DNA of 64,000 bases from Actinomycetota bacterium (GCA_020161315.1 JAIUOH010000011.1:1-64000); one strand, 5' to 3'. Shown: positions 52,370-61,693, numbered from the stretch's first letter. The notes: generated by a model from the letters alone, not told the origin. Numbers and translations are program-made.

Positions 52370-52387
52370 GGGCGAGGAGTTACAGAG

Positions 52388-52831
52388 ATGACTATGACTA
52401 TCGAAAACCCCCGCTCGCAGACCCCCGCGAAGAAGCGCACCAACTGGGAGAAGTGGGGCTGGATCTACATGCGCGCCTCGGGCGTGCTGCTCGTCGTGCT
52501 GATCTTCGGCCACCTCTTCTCGAACCTGATGGTGGGCGACGGCATCTCGGCGATCGACTTCGGCTTCGTCGGTGGCAAGCTCGCAAACCCGTTCTGGCAG
52601 GTCTGGGACATTCTCCTGCTCTGGCTCGCGCTGATCCACGGTGCGAACGGCATGCGCACGATCGTGAACGACTACGTGAGCCGCCCCGCACTGGCGAAGG
52701 GCCTCAAGGTCGCACTCTTCCTCTCGGCCGCGCTGCTGATCCTGCTCGGTACCCTCGTGGTGCTGACCTTCGATCCGTGCCTCGGCGCCGACGAGTTCCC
52801 CGACTTGGTCGCCTCGTTCTGCGTGGCCTGA
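52388..52831 (+). CDS. sdhD: succinate dehydrogenase membrane anchor SdhD
   Basis: This 147-residue anchor has three predicted transmembrane helices and the motif LLWLALIHGANGMRTIVNDY near the quinone and heme region. ATG 52388 follows GAGGAG. It follows sdhC by 18 bases, and sdhA begins 36 bases downstream. Confidence 0.92.
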   Translation: MTMTIENPRSQTPAKKRTNWEKWGWIYMRASGVLLVVLIFGHLFSNLMVGDGISAIDFGFVGGKLANPFWQVWDILLLWLALIHGANGMRTIVNDYVSRPALAKGLKVALFLSAALLILLGTLVVLTFDPCLGADEFPDLVASFCVA

Positions 52832-52867
52832 GCTGATCTACGTTTCTTCTGAAGGAGTAGCAAACCC

Positions 52868-54700
52868 GTGACTACCAACACCCATGAGGGCGAGGAAGTG
52901 ACCGTCAAAGACGGCGTCACCTATCACCAGTTCGACGTTGTCATCGTCGGAGCAGGCGGCGCGGGTATGCGCGCCGCGATCGAGGCGGGACCCAAGGCCA
53001 AGACCGCCGTTATCACCAAGCTCTACCCGACGCGTTCGCACACCGGCGCGGCTCAGGGCGGCATGGCAGCGGCGCTCGCCAACGTCGAGGAGGACAACTG
53101 GGAGTGGCACACCTTTGACACGGTCAAGGGTGGCGACTACCTCGTTGACCAGGATGCCGCAGAGATTCTCGCGAAAGAAGCGATCGACGCAGTCATCGAT
53201 CTCGAGAACATGGGTCTGCCGTTCAACCGCACCCCTGAGGGCAAGATCGACCAGCGCCGCTTCGGCGGTCACACTCGCGACCACGGCAAGGCCCCGGTTC
53301 GCCGCGCCTGCTACGCTGCCGACCGCACCGGCCACATGATTCTGCAGACGCTGTTCCAGAACTGCGTCAAGCTCGGCGTCAACTTCTACAACGAGTACTA
53401 CGTGCTCGATCTCGTCATGACAGGCGAGGGCAAGGATCGCAAGCCCTCGGGCGTGGTGGCCTACGAGCTGGCAACCGGCGACCTGCACGTCTTCCAGGCG
53501 AAGTCGATCGTCTTCGCCACCGGCGGCTTCGGCAAGATCTTCAAGACGACCTCGAACGCGCACACCCTTACCGGCGACGGCGTCGGCATCGTGTGGCGCA
53601 AGGGCCTGCCGCTCGAAGACATCGAGTTCTACCAGTTCCACCCGACGGGCCTTGCCGGTCTCGGCATTCTGCTGACCGAGGGTGCTCGCGGCGAGGGCGC
53701 GATCCTTCGCAACGCAAGCGGCGAGCGTTTCATGGAGCGCTACGCGCCCACGATTAAAGACCTCGCCCCGCGCGACATCGTCGCTCGATGCATGGTGCAA
53801 GAAGTGCTCGATGGCCGCGGCGCCGGCCCGCACAAGGACTACGTCTACCTCGACTGCACCCACCTCGGTGCTGAGGTGCTCGAGACGAAGCTGCCCGACA
53901 TCACCGAGTTTGCCCGAACCTACCTCGGCGTCGATCCCGTCACCGAGCCTGTGCCCGTGTTCCCGACCGCGCACTACGCGATGGGCGGCATCCCGACGAA
54001 CAACAACGCCGAGGTGCTGATGGACAACGACACCATCGTGCCCGGCCTCTACGCCGCGGGCGAGTGCGCGTGCGTTTCGGTGCACGGCTCGAACCGCCTC
54101 GGCACAAACTCGCTGCTCGACATCAACGTGTTCGGCAAGCGCAGCGGCAACAACGCTGCCGACTACGCGCAGACCGCCTCGTTCGTCGAGCTGCCCGCAG
54201 ACCCCTCGAAAGAGGTTCGCGAGCTCGTCGAGCAGGTGCGCACGAGCGCAGGCACCGAGAGCGTCGCAGAAATCCGTAAGGAATTGCAGGAGGCGATGGA
54301 CCGTGGCGCCCAGGTGTTCCGCACGGAGGAGTCGCTGACCGAGGTGCTCGGCGTGATCCACAACCTGCGCGAGCGCTACAAGCACATCGGCATCCAGGAT
54401 CGCGGCCGTCGCTACAACACCGACCTGCTCGAGGCGATCGAGCTCGGCTTCCTGCTCGACCTCGCCGAGGTGCTCGTCTTCGCCGCTCGTAACCGTAAGG
54501 AGAGCCGTGGCGGCCACATGCGCGACGACTACCCGAACCGTGACGACGAGAACTACATGAAGCACACCATGGCGTACCTCGTGGGCGATCCGCACTCTGC
54601 CGACGCCGAAGACCACATCAGGCTCGACTGGAAGCCCGTCGTGTTCACCAAGAACGAGAAGGGCGAGTTGAACTACCCGCCGCTGGAGAGGAAGTACTAA
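52868..54700 (+). CDS. sdhA: succinate dehydrogenase flavoprotein subunit SdhA
   Basis: This 610-residue catalytic subunit oxidises succinate to fumarate with covalent FAD. The FAD fold is [17 protein letters not shown], with [16 protein letters not shown] carrying the flavinylated histidine. The substrate site [20 protein letters not shown] and the R/H residues in [11 protein letters not shown] are present. The start is GTG 52868 after AAGGAG. It is complete, coupled with sdhB 2 bases downstream. Confidence 0.97.
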   Translation: MTTNTHEGEEVTVKDGVTYHQFDVVIVGAGGAGMRAAIEAGPKAKTAVITKLYPTRSHTGAAQGGMAAALANVEEDNWEWHTFDTVKGGDYLVDQDAAEILAKEAIDAVIDLENMGLPFNRTPEGKIDQRRFGGHTRDHGKAPVRRACYAADRTGHMILQTLFQNCVKLGVNFYNEYYVLDLVMTGEGKDRKPSGVVAYELATGDLHVFQAKSIVFATGGFGKIFKTTSNAHTLTGDGVGIVWRKGLPLEDIEFYQFHPTGLAGLGILLTEGARGEGAILRNASGERFMERYAPTIKDLAPRDIVARCMVQEVLDGRGAGPHKDYVYLDCTHLGAEVLETKLPDITEFARTYLGVDPVTEPVPVFPTAHYAMGGIPTNNNAEVLMDNDTIVPGLYAAGECACVSVHGSNRLGTNSLLDINVFGKRSGNNAADYAQTASFVELPADPSKEVRELVEQVRTSAGTESVAEIRKELQEAMDRGAQVFRTEESLTEVLGVIHNLRERYKHIGIQDRGRRYNTDLLEAIELGFLLDLAEVLVFAARNRKESRGGHMRDDYPNRDDENYMKHTMAYLVGDPHSADAEDHIRLDWKPVVFTKNEKGELNYPPLERKY

Positions 54701-54702
54701 GA

Positions 54703-55476
54703 ATGAGCGCGACCGTGACCTCCAGTTCGCCCGGAAACCCCTCGGAAGAGGCTGGCATTCAGCCGTTCAACGTCACCCTGCTGGTGCGCCGCTACGATCC
54801 CGAGTCGGGCCGCGAGGCGTACTGGGAGGACTTCGACGTTCCGATGTACCCGACCGACCGCATCCTCGACGCGCTGCACCGCATCAAGTGGGATCAGGAC
54901 GGTTCGCTCAGCTTCCGCCGCTCGTGCGCGCACGGCATTTGCGGCAGCGACGCGATGCGCATCAACGGGCGCAACCGTCTCGCCTGCAAGACGCTGGTGA
55001 AAGATCTCGACATCTCGAAGCCGATCTACGTTGAGGCGATCAAGGGCCTGCCCCTCGAGAAGGATCTCATCGTCGACATGGAGCCTTTCTTCGCGGCATA
55101 CCGCGCGGTGAACCCGTTCCTCGTCGCCGACTCGAAGCCCGAGGCGGGCAAGGAGCGCGTGCAGTCGATCGAAGACCGCGAGCGCTTCGACGACACCACG
55201 AAGTGCATCCTGTGCGCGGCCTGCACCACCTCGTGCCCCGTGTTCTGGACCGACGGTCAGTACTTCGGCCCCGCTGCCATCGTGAATGCGCACCGCTTCA
55301 TCTTCGACTCGCGCGACGACCAGGCTCAGGTGCGCCTCGACATTCTGAACGACACCGAGGGCGTGTGGCGCTGCCGCACCACCTTCAACTGCACCGACGC
55401 ATGCCCCCGCGGCATCCAGGTGACGAAGGCGATCGCCGAGGTCAAGGCCGCGATCATTTCGGGCAAGACAAAGTAG
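54703..55476 (+). CDS. sdhB: succinate dehydrogenase iron-sulfur subunit SdhB
   Basis: This 257-residue subunit passes electrons from FAD to quinone through three clusters. The [2Fe-2S] ligands are in SCAHGICGSDAMRINGRN. The [4Fe-4S]/[3Fe-4S] ligands are in CILCAACTTSCPVFW and CTDACPRGIQ. ATG 54703 lies 2 bases after the sdhA stop. A strong terminator follows. Confidence 0.97.
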   Translation: MSATVTSSSPGNPSEEAGIQPFNVTLLVRRYDPESGREAYWEDFDVPMYPTDRILDALHRIKWDQDGSLSFRRSCAHGICGSDAMRINGRNRLACKTLVKDLDISKPIYVEAIKGLPLEKDLIVDMEPFFAAYRAVNPFLVADSKPEAGKERVQSIEDRERFDDTTKCILCAACTTSCPVFWTDGQYFGPAAIVNAHRFIFDSRDDQAQVRLDILNDTEGVWRCRTTFNCTDACPRGIQVTKAIAEVKAAIISGKTK

Positions 55477-55494
55477 CGCGACAGCGTTCGATTA

Positions 55495-55542
55495 CGAAAA
55501 GCGCGGGGCGTCGGCTAGTTTGCTGACACCCCGCGCTTTTCG
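55495..55542 (+). terminator. intrinsic terminator of sdhCDAB
   Basis: Arms CGAAAAGCGCGGGGCGTC (55495-55512) and GACACCCCGCGCTTTTCG (55525-55542) pair over 18 bases with one G-U and a 12-base loop. The stem base is A/T-rich, so it can work in both directions. It lies 19 bases after sdhB. Confidence 0.85.
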
Positions 55543-55574
55543 TTGCCTGCTCACCCCTTCGCTACACTCGAAGC

Positions 55575-56486
55575 ATGATTGAACGTGCCCGCGAGCTCTG
55601 GCAGTGGGCACAGCGCACCCGTCCGTACCGCACGTTCTCACACTTCACAGACGTCGGCGGCAGCGTGCTTTCGGCGGGCATGAGTTATCAGGCGCTGTTT
55701 GCGGTGTTTGCGGCCCTGTGGGTGGGGTTTGGCATTTTTGGCATCATGCTGTCGGGGCGGGTCGAACTGCTGAACACCCTCATCGAACAGCTCAATACAT
55801 TTGTGCCTGGCCTGATCGGGGCGGGCGAGGGTGGTCTCGTAGACGTTGATGTGCTGCTGTCAGCGTCTATTCTCAGCTGGACGGGTGTGGTTGCCGCGGT
55901 GTCGTTGCTGTGGGTTGCGATCAACTGGTTTACAGGCACGCGGCGCTCGATCAGAATCATTTTTGGGCTCGATGTGAAGCAGTATCGCAACGCAGTGCTG
56001 CTGAAACTGCGTGACTTCGTGTTGGCCATGCTCTTTGGGGCAGCTATTTTGATTTCGGCGGCACTGACTGTGCTGAGTTCGAACCTCGTTGATGCGATAT
56101 TCGGTGTGCTTGGTTGGCGGCAAGACACCTGGCTGTTTGGCACCATGGGCACCTTCACCCGCTATGCGGCGATGTATGTGTTTGATGTGCTCATGCTGAT
56201 GGCAATGCACCGTTTTCTTGCCGAGGTGCGTGTGTCGAGGCTCAGGCTTATTGTCGGTTGCTCGCTGGGTGGGCTCACTCTCTTAGGCTTGAAAGTGCTC
56301 GGTGCAGCGCTGCTCGGCGGGGCCACCAGCAACCCGTTGCTGACCTCGTTCGCGCTGTTCATCGGTGTGCTGTTGTGGTTCAACTTTATTTGCCGGGTGC
56401 TGCTATTGACCGCTTCGTGGATCGCGACAGGCCTAGACCGAACGCTCGGGTTGCCGATTTTGCTGAACCCTGCTGAACCCTGCTGA
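55575..56486 (+). CDS. YihY/BrkB-family membrane protein
   Basis: This 303-residue membrane protein (six helices) belongs to the YihY/BrkB family, formerly annotated RNase BN. It shows FSHFTDVGGSVLSAGMSYQA near the N-terminus and RFLAEVRVSRLRLIVGC in the fifth segment. The family is proposed to transport or act in envelope processes; the role is unclear. Its last codons (LNPAEPC) are encoded by a 10-base repeat, where the stop also lies. It is downstream of the sdh terminator. Confidence 0.9.
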   Translation: MIERARELWQWAQRTRPYRTFSHFTDVGGSVLSAGMSYQALFAVFAALWVGFGIFGIMLSGRVELLNTLIEQLNTFVPGLIGAGEGGLVDVDVLLSASILSWTGVVAAVSLLWVAINWFTGTRRSIRIIFGLDVKQYRNAVLLKLRDFVLAMLFGAAILISAALTVLSSNLVDAIFGVLGWRQDTWLFGTMGTFTRYAAMYVFDVLMLMAMHRFLAEVRVSRLRLIVGCSLGGLTLLGLKVLGAALLGGATSNPLLTSFALFIGVLLWFNFICRVLLLTASWIATGLDRTLGLPILLNPAEPC

Positions 56487-56502
56487 ACACTACTGAACCC
56501 TG
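56463..56502 (+). repeat. four-copy 10-bp tandem repeat at BrkB gene end
   Basis: CTGAACCCTG units occupy 56463-56472, 56473-56482, 56483-56492 (degenerate, CTGAACACTA) and 56493-56502. The brkB stop TGA falls in the third unit. Because the unit is 10 bases, its three frames are read in turn, so loss or gain of one unit leaves the stop at the third unit. Confidence 0.9.
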
Positions 56503-56644
56503 CAGAGGGTGATCTTGTGCGCTGAAGCGGGTGATTATCAATCTGTATGCAAGAGGCGACTCGGTGAGATGCATAGCCTGAAGATGACTGCAGGCACACA
56601 GTGGTTTGGAAGAAACCTGTCGCCGGCACGTCTGGAGTGGGTAG

Positions 56645-56722
56645 CGGTAACCCCCAACCTTGTCGCTGCTTGCTTCGCGCGAACGAGAGATCTTCCGACT
56701 CGCTCTCGTTCGCGGCACCTTA
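56645..56722 (+). pseudogene. LuxR-type HTH remnant on the plus strand
   Basis: The frame reads LSLLASREREIFRLALVRGT, resembling the helix-turn-helix start of LuxR regulators and of the gene just downstream on the other strand (LTSREREILRLLARGTS). It has no HTH second helix and no start of its own. It is a fragment of a LuxR gene, perhaps a partial inverted duplication. The rest of the 281-base gap (56487-56767) holds no other gene. Confidence 0.4.
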
Positions 56723-56767
56723 TTTTGGCTTCTGCATTGCGCCGCTAGGCGGGCGTTAACTTGCCAA

Positions 56768-58315
56768 TCAGAACAGCCAGCCCTCGCTCTTTGCCCGCAG
56801 CAGTGCAGCATCACGGTTGCTGACCCCCATCTTTTTATAGATGGCTTTGAGGTGGGTTTTCAACGTATTGATGCTGATGAAGAGTTCTTCTGCGATTTCA
56901 GTGCGCGATGTGCCGCGCGCGAGTAGGCGAAGAATTTCGCGTTCTCGACTAGTCAGACCTGCAGGTTGTTCTTTGAGCGGTGTGTCAGCGGCCCGTGCTC
57001 TCGGCATGGCATGGTGAGGCCAACCGGTGGTGGCTGACGCAAAATCGTTGAGTTCGGGTGAAATAAACTCAAGGTCGCTCGCGAGAATCGGGCCGCAGCG
57101 CTGCGCCGTGGCTTGCAGGCAGACGCGCGCCTCGTCGGGGCGGTCGAGCGAAACATACGCATGCGCGAGAATGAACTGTTGCCAGAGTTCGCATTGGCGA
57201 AGTGCATTTGAGTGCAGCGAAAATCGTAAGACGGAGTCAATTGCTCGTTGCGGCTGGCCGTCGTACAGGTCTATGGCCGCTGACAGTATTTTGCTGCCCA
57301 TGAACGAGTCGTCTGTTTCGCTCACAAGCCGACGTGCAGCCTCAAAATCTTGTAGGTCGATGCTCAACGCCACGCGGGTGAGTCGAAACACACTGCCAGC
57401 AAACCCCACGCCTTTTTCGTACGGAAATGAGAGCTGCTCGAGTTTGCTGAGATGTGAATTGAACTCGTGCAAACGATCAGCTCGGCGATAGATTCGGTGC
57501 ATGATCACCACGTAAAACGGCCAAAGCTCGCCAACGTCTCGAAGCGGAATGTCGAGAAATAGGTTGATTGCTTCAGCAGAGTCTGCTGAGAGTAGCGCCT
57601 CGACCATCGCGGCTTCGGCATCGATAAGCGGTTCTACCCAGCTCGTGCTTCGGGGTAGCCGTGAAGCCTGCGCAAGGTCTCTGCGCGCGGTCTTGACGTC
57701 ACCGAAAGTGCAGTGAATCACGGCCGACTTAATGTACGCATCTCTCGTGAGAAATACGAGCGAACCCCGCAGTGGGTGTAGCTTTGCGGCGTCAAAATGG
57801 GTCAGTGCTCGCGAAAATTCGCCGGCGAGCATCGCGGTGACGCCGGATTGTACGGCGAGCAACAGCTGCCACCCGCCCTGTGTGTCAAACACGGTCTGCA
57901 CTGTCTGAGAACCTGGGTCGAGTCTGTCGAACTGGCGCAATGCATCTAGGCTGCGACCACTGATGCGCAGCGCTGTTGCCTTTGCGATCTGTGAAAAGAC
58001 TGGACTCATGACAGTCTGGTCACTCAGCGCAGCAAGGGCGCTGCCGTCATCATCACCAGAGCCCGCTGATGCGGCGAAAAAATTCATCATGCCGACGGCA
58101 AATGGTCTGCTTGCCATATTTGAGTTCGCAATGGTGCTGAGCATCTGGCGCAGGTGCTCTGGCCGAAACCCAAACCACGCTTCGATGAGGTTGCGTTTGA
58201 TGAGCTGACCTGCACTCGCATGATCACCGCTGTCGAATGTCGCCTCAATTTCGGCGATCAGCGACTCGAGTGATGGGCCCGCAATGACCTCGTATGACGT
58301 TTCTTCTAAGCTCAA
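56768..58315 (-). CDS. LuxR-type regulator with helical N-terminal domain, 515 aa
   Basis: The C-terminal part has a LuxR helix-turn-helix (LTSREREILRLLARGTS, then FISINTLKTHLKAIYKKMGV). The preceding 440 residues are helical, TPR-like, with no P-loop or receiver domain. It shares the C-terminal style of the 788-residue regulator at 27756 (both ISxNTLKTHL). It overlaps nnrD by 4 bases, so it is the last gene of a pmm-nnrD-luxR operon. The effector and targets are unknown. Confidence 0.85.
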   Translation of the reverse strand: MSLEETSYEVIAGPSLESLIAEIEATFDSGDHASAGQLIKRNLIEAWFGFRPEHLRQMLSTIANSNMASRPFAVGMMNFFAASAGSGDDDGSALAALSDQTVMSPVFSQIAKATALRISGRSLDALRQFDRLDPGSQTVQTVFDTQGGWQLLLAVQSGVTAMLAGEFSRALTHFDAAKLHPLRGSLVFLTRDAYIKSAVIHCTFGDVKTARRDLAQASRLPRSTSWVEPLIDAEAAMVEALLSADSAEAINLFLDIPLRDVGELWPFYVVIMHRIYRRADRLHEFNSHLSKLEQLSFPYEKGVGFAGSVFRLTRVALSIDLQDFEAARRLVSETDDSFMGSKILSAAIDLYDGQPQRAIDSVLRFSLHSNALRQCELWQQFILAHAYVSLDRPDEARVCLQATAQRCGPILASDLEFISPELNDFASATTGWPHHAMPRARAADTPLKEQPAGLTSREREILRLLARGTSRTEIAEELFISINTLKTHLKAIYKKMGVSNRDAALLRAKSEGWLF

Positions 58316-59223
58316 GAGATCTCCGATCTCACCAGTTGAACTGCCCGTGGCAACTTTTCTGCAACGTCGAATGCGGTGATTGCTGCGCCCTCACCGTGTG
58401 CTTTGGGGTCACCAGACGCGAGACGGGCGGCGGTGTCATGCAATAGCGCTGCGGTCACCCCGAGTTGAGCGAGCAGGGGGCCGTCACTACGCGCCCGAAG
58501 TGCGTGGGTTGTGGCGAGCGCGCCCAAAATGCCGGCAAGCACGTCGCCTGTTCCGGCTGTTGCCAGCCATGGGGTGGCCGGCCCGTAGGCGTAGACCTCG
58601 CCTGAGGGGGCAGCGGCCACGGTGATAGCGCCTTTCAGCAGCACGGTTGCATTGAGTGTTGAGGCGAGCATCGGGGCCAGCTCTGCGGTCTCCCGCTCAG
58701 TAAGGCCAACTGGGTCGAGCCCTGACGCCACCCATAACCTGTTGAACTCGCCCCGGTGTGGGGTGATGATTGTTGCAGCCTGTGGCTGGTGCTGAGCGAC
58801 CAGGTCGAGCGCCCCCGCGTCGACAACGATTGGTGCGGTGCCTGCCAACAGGGCAAGCAGTGCCTGCTGCTCGGCGGGGCCGCGCCTCGCGGGGTCGGTG
58901 CCGCTACCGATGAGCCAGGCATCGCAGCGGGCTTGATCCTTGTCGAAATCTTGCGAAAAAACTGTCTCTGGTCGTTTCGCGAGGATCGCCGCAGCGGGTG
59001 TGGGCAGGCCGAGTGCGGGCGCTGCCTCTTCGTGCGGGGCGAAGTAGCACACGAGCCCGATGCCGGTGCGCCAGGCAGCCTCGGCCCCCAGCACTGCCGC
59101 TCCGGGGTAGGCGTTCGAGCCGGTGCGCAAGCCCAGCACCCCTCGAGTGTACTTGTGGCTTGTTGCAGTCGGGGCGCTCAGCAGTGCCGCCGCATCAGCA
59201 CAGCGCCACTCAATTGGCTGCAT
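58312..59223 (-). CDS. nnrD: ADP-dependent NAD(P)H-hydrate dehydratase NnrD
   Basis: This 303-residue ribokinase-fold enzyme repairs hydrated NAD(P)H by ADP-dependent dehydration. Family motifs are KYTRGVLGLRTGSNAYPGAA, the substrate loop TPHRGEFNRLW and the anion-hole GTGDVLAGILGAL. It lacks the N-terminal epimerase domain found in bifunctional NnrD/NnrE proteins; no nnrE is visible. It overlaps the LuxR gene and is 2 bases downstream of the PMM gene. Confidence 0.92.
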   Translation of the reverse strand: MQPIEWRCADAAALLSAPTATSHKYTRGVLGLRTGSNAYPGAAVLGAEAAWRTGIGLVCYFAPHEEAAPALGLPTPAAAILAKRPETVFSQDFDKDQARCDAWLIGSGTDPARRGPAEQQALLALLAGTAPIVVDAGALDLVAQHQPQAATIITPHRGEFNRLWVASGLDPVGLTERETAELAPMLASTLNATVLLKGAITVAAAPSGEVYAYGPATPWLATAGTGDVLAGILGALATTHALRARSDGPLLAQLGVTAALLHDTAARLASGDPKAHGEGAAITAFDVAEKLPRAVQLVRSEIS

Positions 59224-59225
59224 GA

Positions 59226-61025
59226 CTAATCAGCCGCATGCGCCAGGTATTCGCGCAGAGCCGTCTCGAACGTATCGAGCGCGCTCACGGCGCGCTGCTG
59301 TCGCTCGTCGAGAGACCCCATGTCAGAGAACGTATCGATGTACACCTTGAGTTTCGGCTCGGTGCCGCTCGGGCGAATCATGACGCGAGTGCCGTCTGCG
59401 AGGGTGTAGCAGAGCACGTTCGCGGGCACCGCGGCGCTGCCTGGCGTCATGAGGTCTTGCAAGTCGGTGACTGCTACGCCGCCGAGCTGGGTGAGCGGTT
59501 GCGCGCGCAACTTTGACGCGAGCTGCGTGGCCTCTGCCATGCCGCCCAGGCGCACCACGACCTGGGTGCTCGCGAAGTGGCCAAACCTCATGCTGGCGTC
59601 GTCGAGCAGGTGCCAGAGGGTCTTGCCCTGCGCCTTTGCTTCGCGGGCCATTGCGATCGCATCGGCACTGGCAAGTATGCCGTCTTTGTCGCGAATCACC
59701 TCGGGGTGGGTGAGGTAACCGATGGCCTCTTCGAAGCCGAAGACGAGGCCGGGTACACGTGAGACCCATTTGAAGCCCGAGAGCGTCTCGGCGTAGTCGA
59801 GGCCGTAGGCTCTGGCGACGGCGCTGAGGGCGGGTGACGAGACGTTGGTGCAAGCGAGCGCACCCCGCGCCGGCTGGCTCTGCTGCTGGCCCTGCTGCTG
59901 GCCCTGCTGTTGAGCCTGCTGCTGCGCCTGCGTTGCTGCTCGCTCGGCGGCGCGCCACCCAAGCAGTAAGCCAAGCTCATTGCCGGTCAGGCGGCGGTAG
60001 CCGTCTGGTGACTCGGGGTCGGGCAGCGCGATCGCTAGGCGGTCTGCGTCGGGGTCGTGCGCAACGACGAGCTCGGCCCCCACCTCGCGTGCGGTGCGAA
60101 ACGCGAGGTCGAGCGCACCAGGCTCTTCGGGGTTCGGAAACGACACGGTGGGAAATCGCCCGTCAGGCTGGTCTTGCTCGGGCACGGGTACCACCTCGGG
60201 CAGCGCGAGCTTCGCGAAGACGCGCTTCGCCGTCTCTGAGCCGACGCCGTGCATCGCGGTGTATACGACGCTGAGCGACACATCTGCGGCGAGGGCATGA
60301 GCCGCGTTGCTTGGGTCGCGGGGCAGCCCCTCGCTGACGGCCTTCGTCACGCTGTCGATATAGGCCTGCTGCACCTCGTCGCCCGCGACGGTGTAGTCGG
60401 TCGAGCGTGCGAGCTTGGCGAGTGGCGCTGCGGCGGCTGCGGCGATCTTCTGGGAAATCTCGCCATCAACCGGCGGAATAATCTGCGACCCCGCATCGGC
60501 GTCGCCCAGGTAGACCTTGTATCCGTTGTCTCGGGGTGGGTTGTGGCTCGCCGTCACCATCACCCCGGCCGAAGCATTCAGGTGTCTCACCGCGAACGCG
60601 GTGACTGGGGTCGGCATAGCCTTGGGCAGTAGCGTGACTCGAATGCCCGCACCGGCCATGATCTCGGCAGTGTCGCGTGCAAACACGTCGGAGTTGATGC
60701 GGCCGTCATAGCCGATCACGATGCTTGGGGGGGTGCTGGTCTCGCCGCGGGCCGCGCGCTCGAGCAAGAACTGGGCGAACCCGGCGCTCGTCTGCGAGAC
60801 GACGACTCGATTCATGCGCGCGGGGCCGGCGCCGAGCTCTGCTCGCAGGCCAGCCGTACCAAACTTCAGGCGGCCCGAGAACGCATCGCTCAGTTGCGTG
60901 AGGGCTGTGGCGTCACCGCTTTGCGCTGCGTGAAGCAGCGTGGTCGCCTCGTTGCGTGTGGCCGGGTCGGGGTCGTTCTCGATCCAAGTGAGCACCTGCT
61001 CTTCGAGTGCAGCATCGATGGCCAT
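59226..61025 (-). CDS. pmmB: phosphohexomutase (PmmB/phosphomannomutase type)
   Basis: This 599-residue alpha-D-phosphohexomutase interconverts hexose 1- and 6-phosphates, likely mannose for GDP-mannose synthesis with ManC. The catalytic serine loop is VMVTASHNPPRDNGYKVY, the metal loop VAHDPDADRLAIAL, the sugar loop FGFEEAIGYL and the phosphate loop RPSGTEPKLKVYI. A glutamine-rich insert (about residues 362-384, made of AQQQ/GQQQ units) interrupts the protein before domain 3. It is the first gene of the operon with nnrD and luxR. Confidence 0.93.
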   Translation of the reverse strand: MAIDAALEEQVLTWIENDPDPATRNEATTLLHAAQSGDATALTQLSDAFSGRLKFGTAGLRAELGAGPARMNRVVVSQTSAGFAQFLLERAARGETSTPPSIVIGYDGRINSDVFARDTAEIMAGAGIRVTLLPKAMPTPVTAFAVRHLNASAGVMVTASHNPPRDNGYKVYLGDADAGSQIIPPVDGEISQKIAAAAAAPLAKLARSTDYTVAGDEVQQAYIDSVTKAVSEGLPRDPSNAAHALAADVSLSVVYTAMHGVGSETAKRVFAKLALPEVVPVPEQDQPDGRFPTVSFPNPEEPGALDLAFRTAREVGAELVVAHDPDADRLAIALPDPESPDGYRRLTGNELGLLLGWRAAERAATQAQQQAQQQGQQQGQQQSQPARGALACTNVSSPALSAVARAYGLDYAETLSGFKWVSRVPGLVFGFEEAIGYLTHPEVIRDKDGILASADAIAMAREAKAQGKTLWHLLDDASMRFGHFASTQVVVRLGGMAEATQLASKLRAQPLTQLGGVAVTDLQDLMTPGSAAVPANVLCYTLADGTRVMIRPSGTEPKLKVYIDTFSDMGSLDERQQRAVSALDTFETALREYLAHAAD

Positions 61026-61104
61026 ACCTCACCTTTCGCGTGCCCCTGGCGGGGTTGATCACTAAAAAGTATCACGCTGAGATGAAGAGCCGCCTTAGCG
61101 AGTG

Positions 61105-61380
61105 CTAGGCAAGTGAGAGAAAGAGTTTCTCAAGCTCACCGGCGTCGAGCTCGCCCTCACCGTCGGGGTTGGTGAGGCATTCTTTGAGGGCGGTCGACAC
61201 GACGAGAAAGCCTGCGCGGTCGATCGCTTTTGAGACCGCGCTCAGCTGCTGCACGATGTCGCGGCAGGGTGCGTCGCTTTCGACGGCTGCGATGACGGCG
61301 GCGAGTTGGCCGTGCGCCCGCCTGAGGCGGTTTTCGATCTTGCGCTGTGAGTCTTGGGCCTCGACTGATTTATCGATCAT
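61105..61380 (-). CDS. cstR: CstR-like persulfide-sensing repressor (CsoR family)
   Basis: This 91-residue helical repressor of the CsoR/RcnR family starts ATG 61378-61380. Two cysteines, Cys39 and Cys68, are 29 residues apart as in CsoR and CstR. The residue four before Cys68, the copper-binding His in CsoR, is Ala64, so Cu(I) sensing is unlikely and the pattern fits CstR, which reacts with persulfides. Two cognate operators lie 10-50 bases upstream and a -10-like TATCAT (61393-61388) ends 7 bases before the ATG, suggesting a leaderless, autoregulated mRNA. Neighbours are sulfur genes. Confidence 0.88.
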   Translation of the reverse strand: MIDKSVEAQDSQRKIENRLRRAHGQLAAVIAAVESDAPCRDIVQQLSAVSKAIDRAGFLVVSTALKECLTNPDGEGELDAGELEKLFLSLA

Positions 61381-61390
61381 GGTGACAATG

Positions 61391-61431
61391 ATACCCCCGT
61401 GGGTATATTATTTTGATACCCCCAAGGGTAT
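61391..61431. promoter_or_regulatory. two CstR operators upstream of cstR
   Basis: ATACCCCCGTGGGTAT (61391-61406) and ATACCCCCAAGGGTAT (61416-61431) match the ATACCC-N-GGGTAT palindromes bound by CsoR/CstR proteins. Their centres are 25 bases apart in the divergent gap between cstR and the 61511 gene, so both directions can be repressed. Confidence 0.85.
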
Positions 61432-61510
61432 TTTTGCGTGCGCGTCATCATTGGCGCGAGTGTGAAATTGGCAAGAAGCTAAGCGCAAGAGCAAATATGA
61501 GGAGACCACA

Positions 61511-61693
61511 ATGTGCAGGCCAGTAAATTGCAAGGTATGCGGCAAGATGACCTGGGCTGGCTGTGGCCAGCACGTCTCGCAGGTGAAGAAGTCAGTGCCG
61601 GCCTCGCAGTGGTGCGGGGGCAAGCACAGCCAGCGAGAGATCGACGAGGCAAACGCGAACAAGGGGTTCTTTGCTCGCATGTTTGGGCGCTGA
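61511..61693 (+). CDS. small cysteine-rich protein of the CstR locus, 60 aa
   Basis: ATG 61511 follows GAGGAG. The product has MCRPVNCKVCGKMTWAGCGQ and QWCGG, six cysteines in a zinc-ribbon-like spacing, and a basic C-terminus (GFFARMFGR). It shares MC-N3-TC-type, CxxC, TWAGCGQH and a later C-x-G pattern with the 62438 protein. Homologues near CsoR/CstR and thioredoxin genes occur in other actinobacteria, as far as I recall, but none is characterised. It probably binds a metal or persulfide. Its stop lies in the first unit of a tandem repeat. Confidence 0.85.
   Translation: MCRPVNCKVCGKMTWAGCGQHVSQVKKSVPASQWCGGKHSQREIDEANANKGFFARMFGR

Noticed and set aside
56463..56502. Phase-variable C-terminus of the BrkB protein by 10-base slippage
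   Set aside because: Because three frames are read in consecutive units, the stop remains in the third unit after gain or loss of a unit, so the coding end barely changes.
61105..61380. Copper-sensing CsoR annotation
   Set aside because: The copper-ligand His four residues before the second Cys is Ala, and the neighbourhood is sulfur metabolism, not copper transport.
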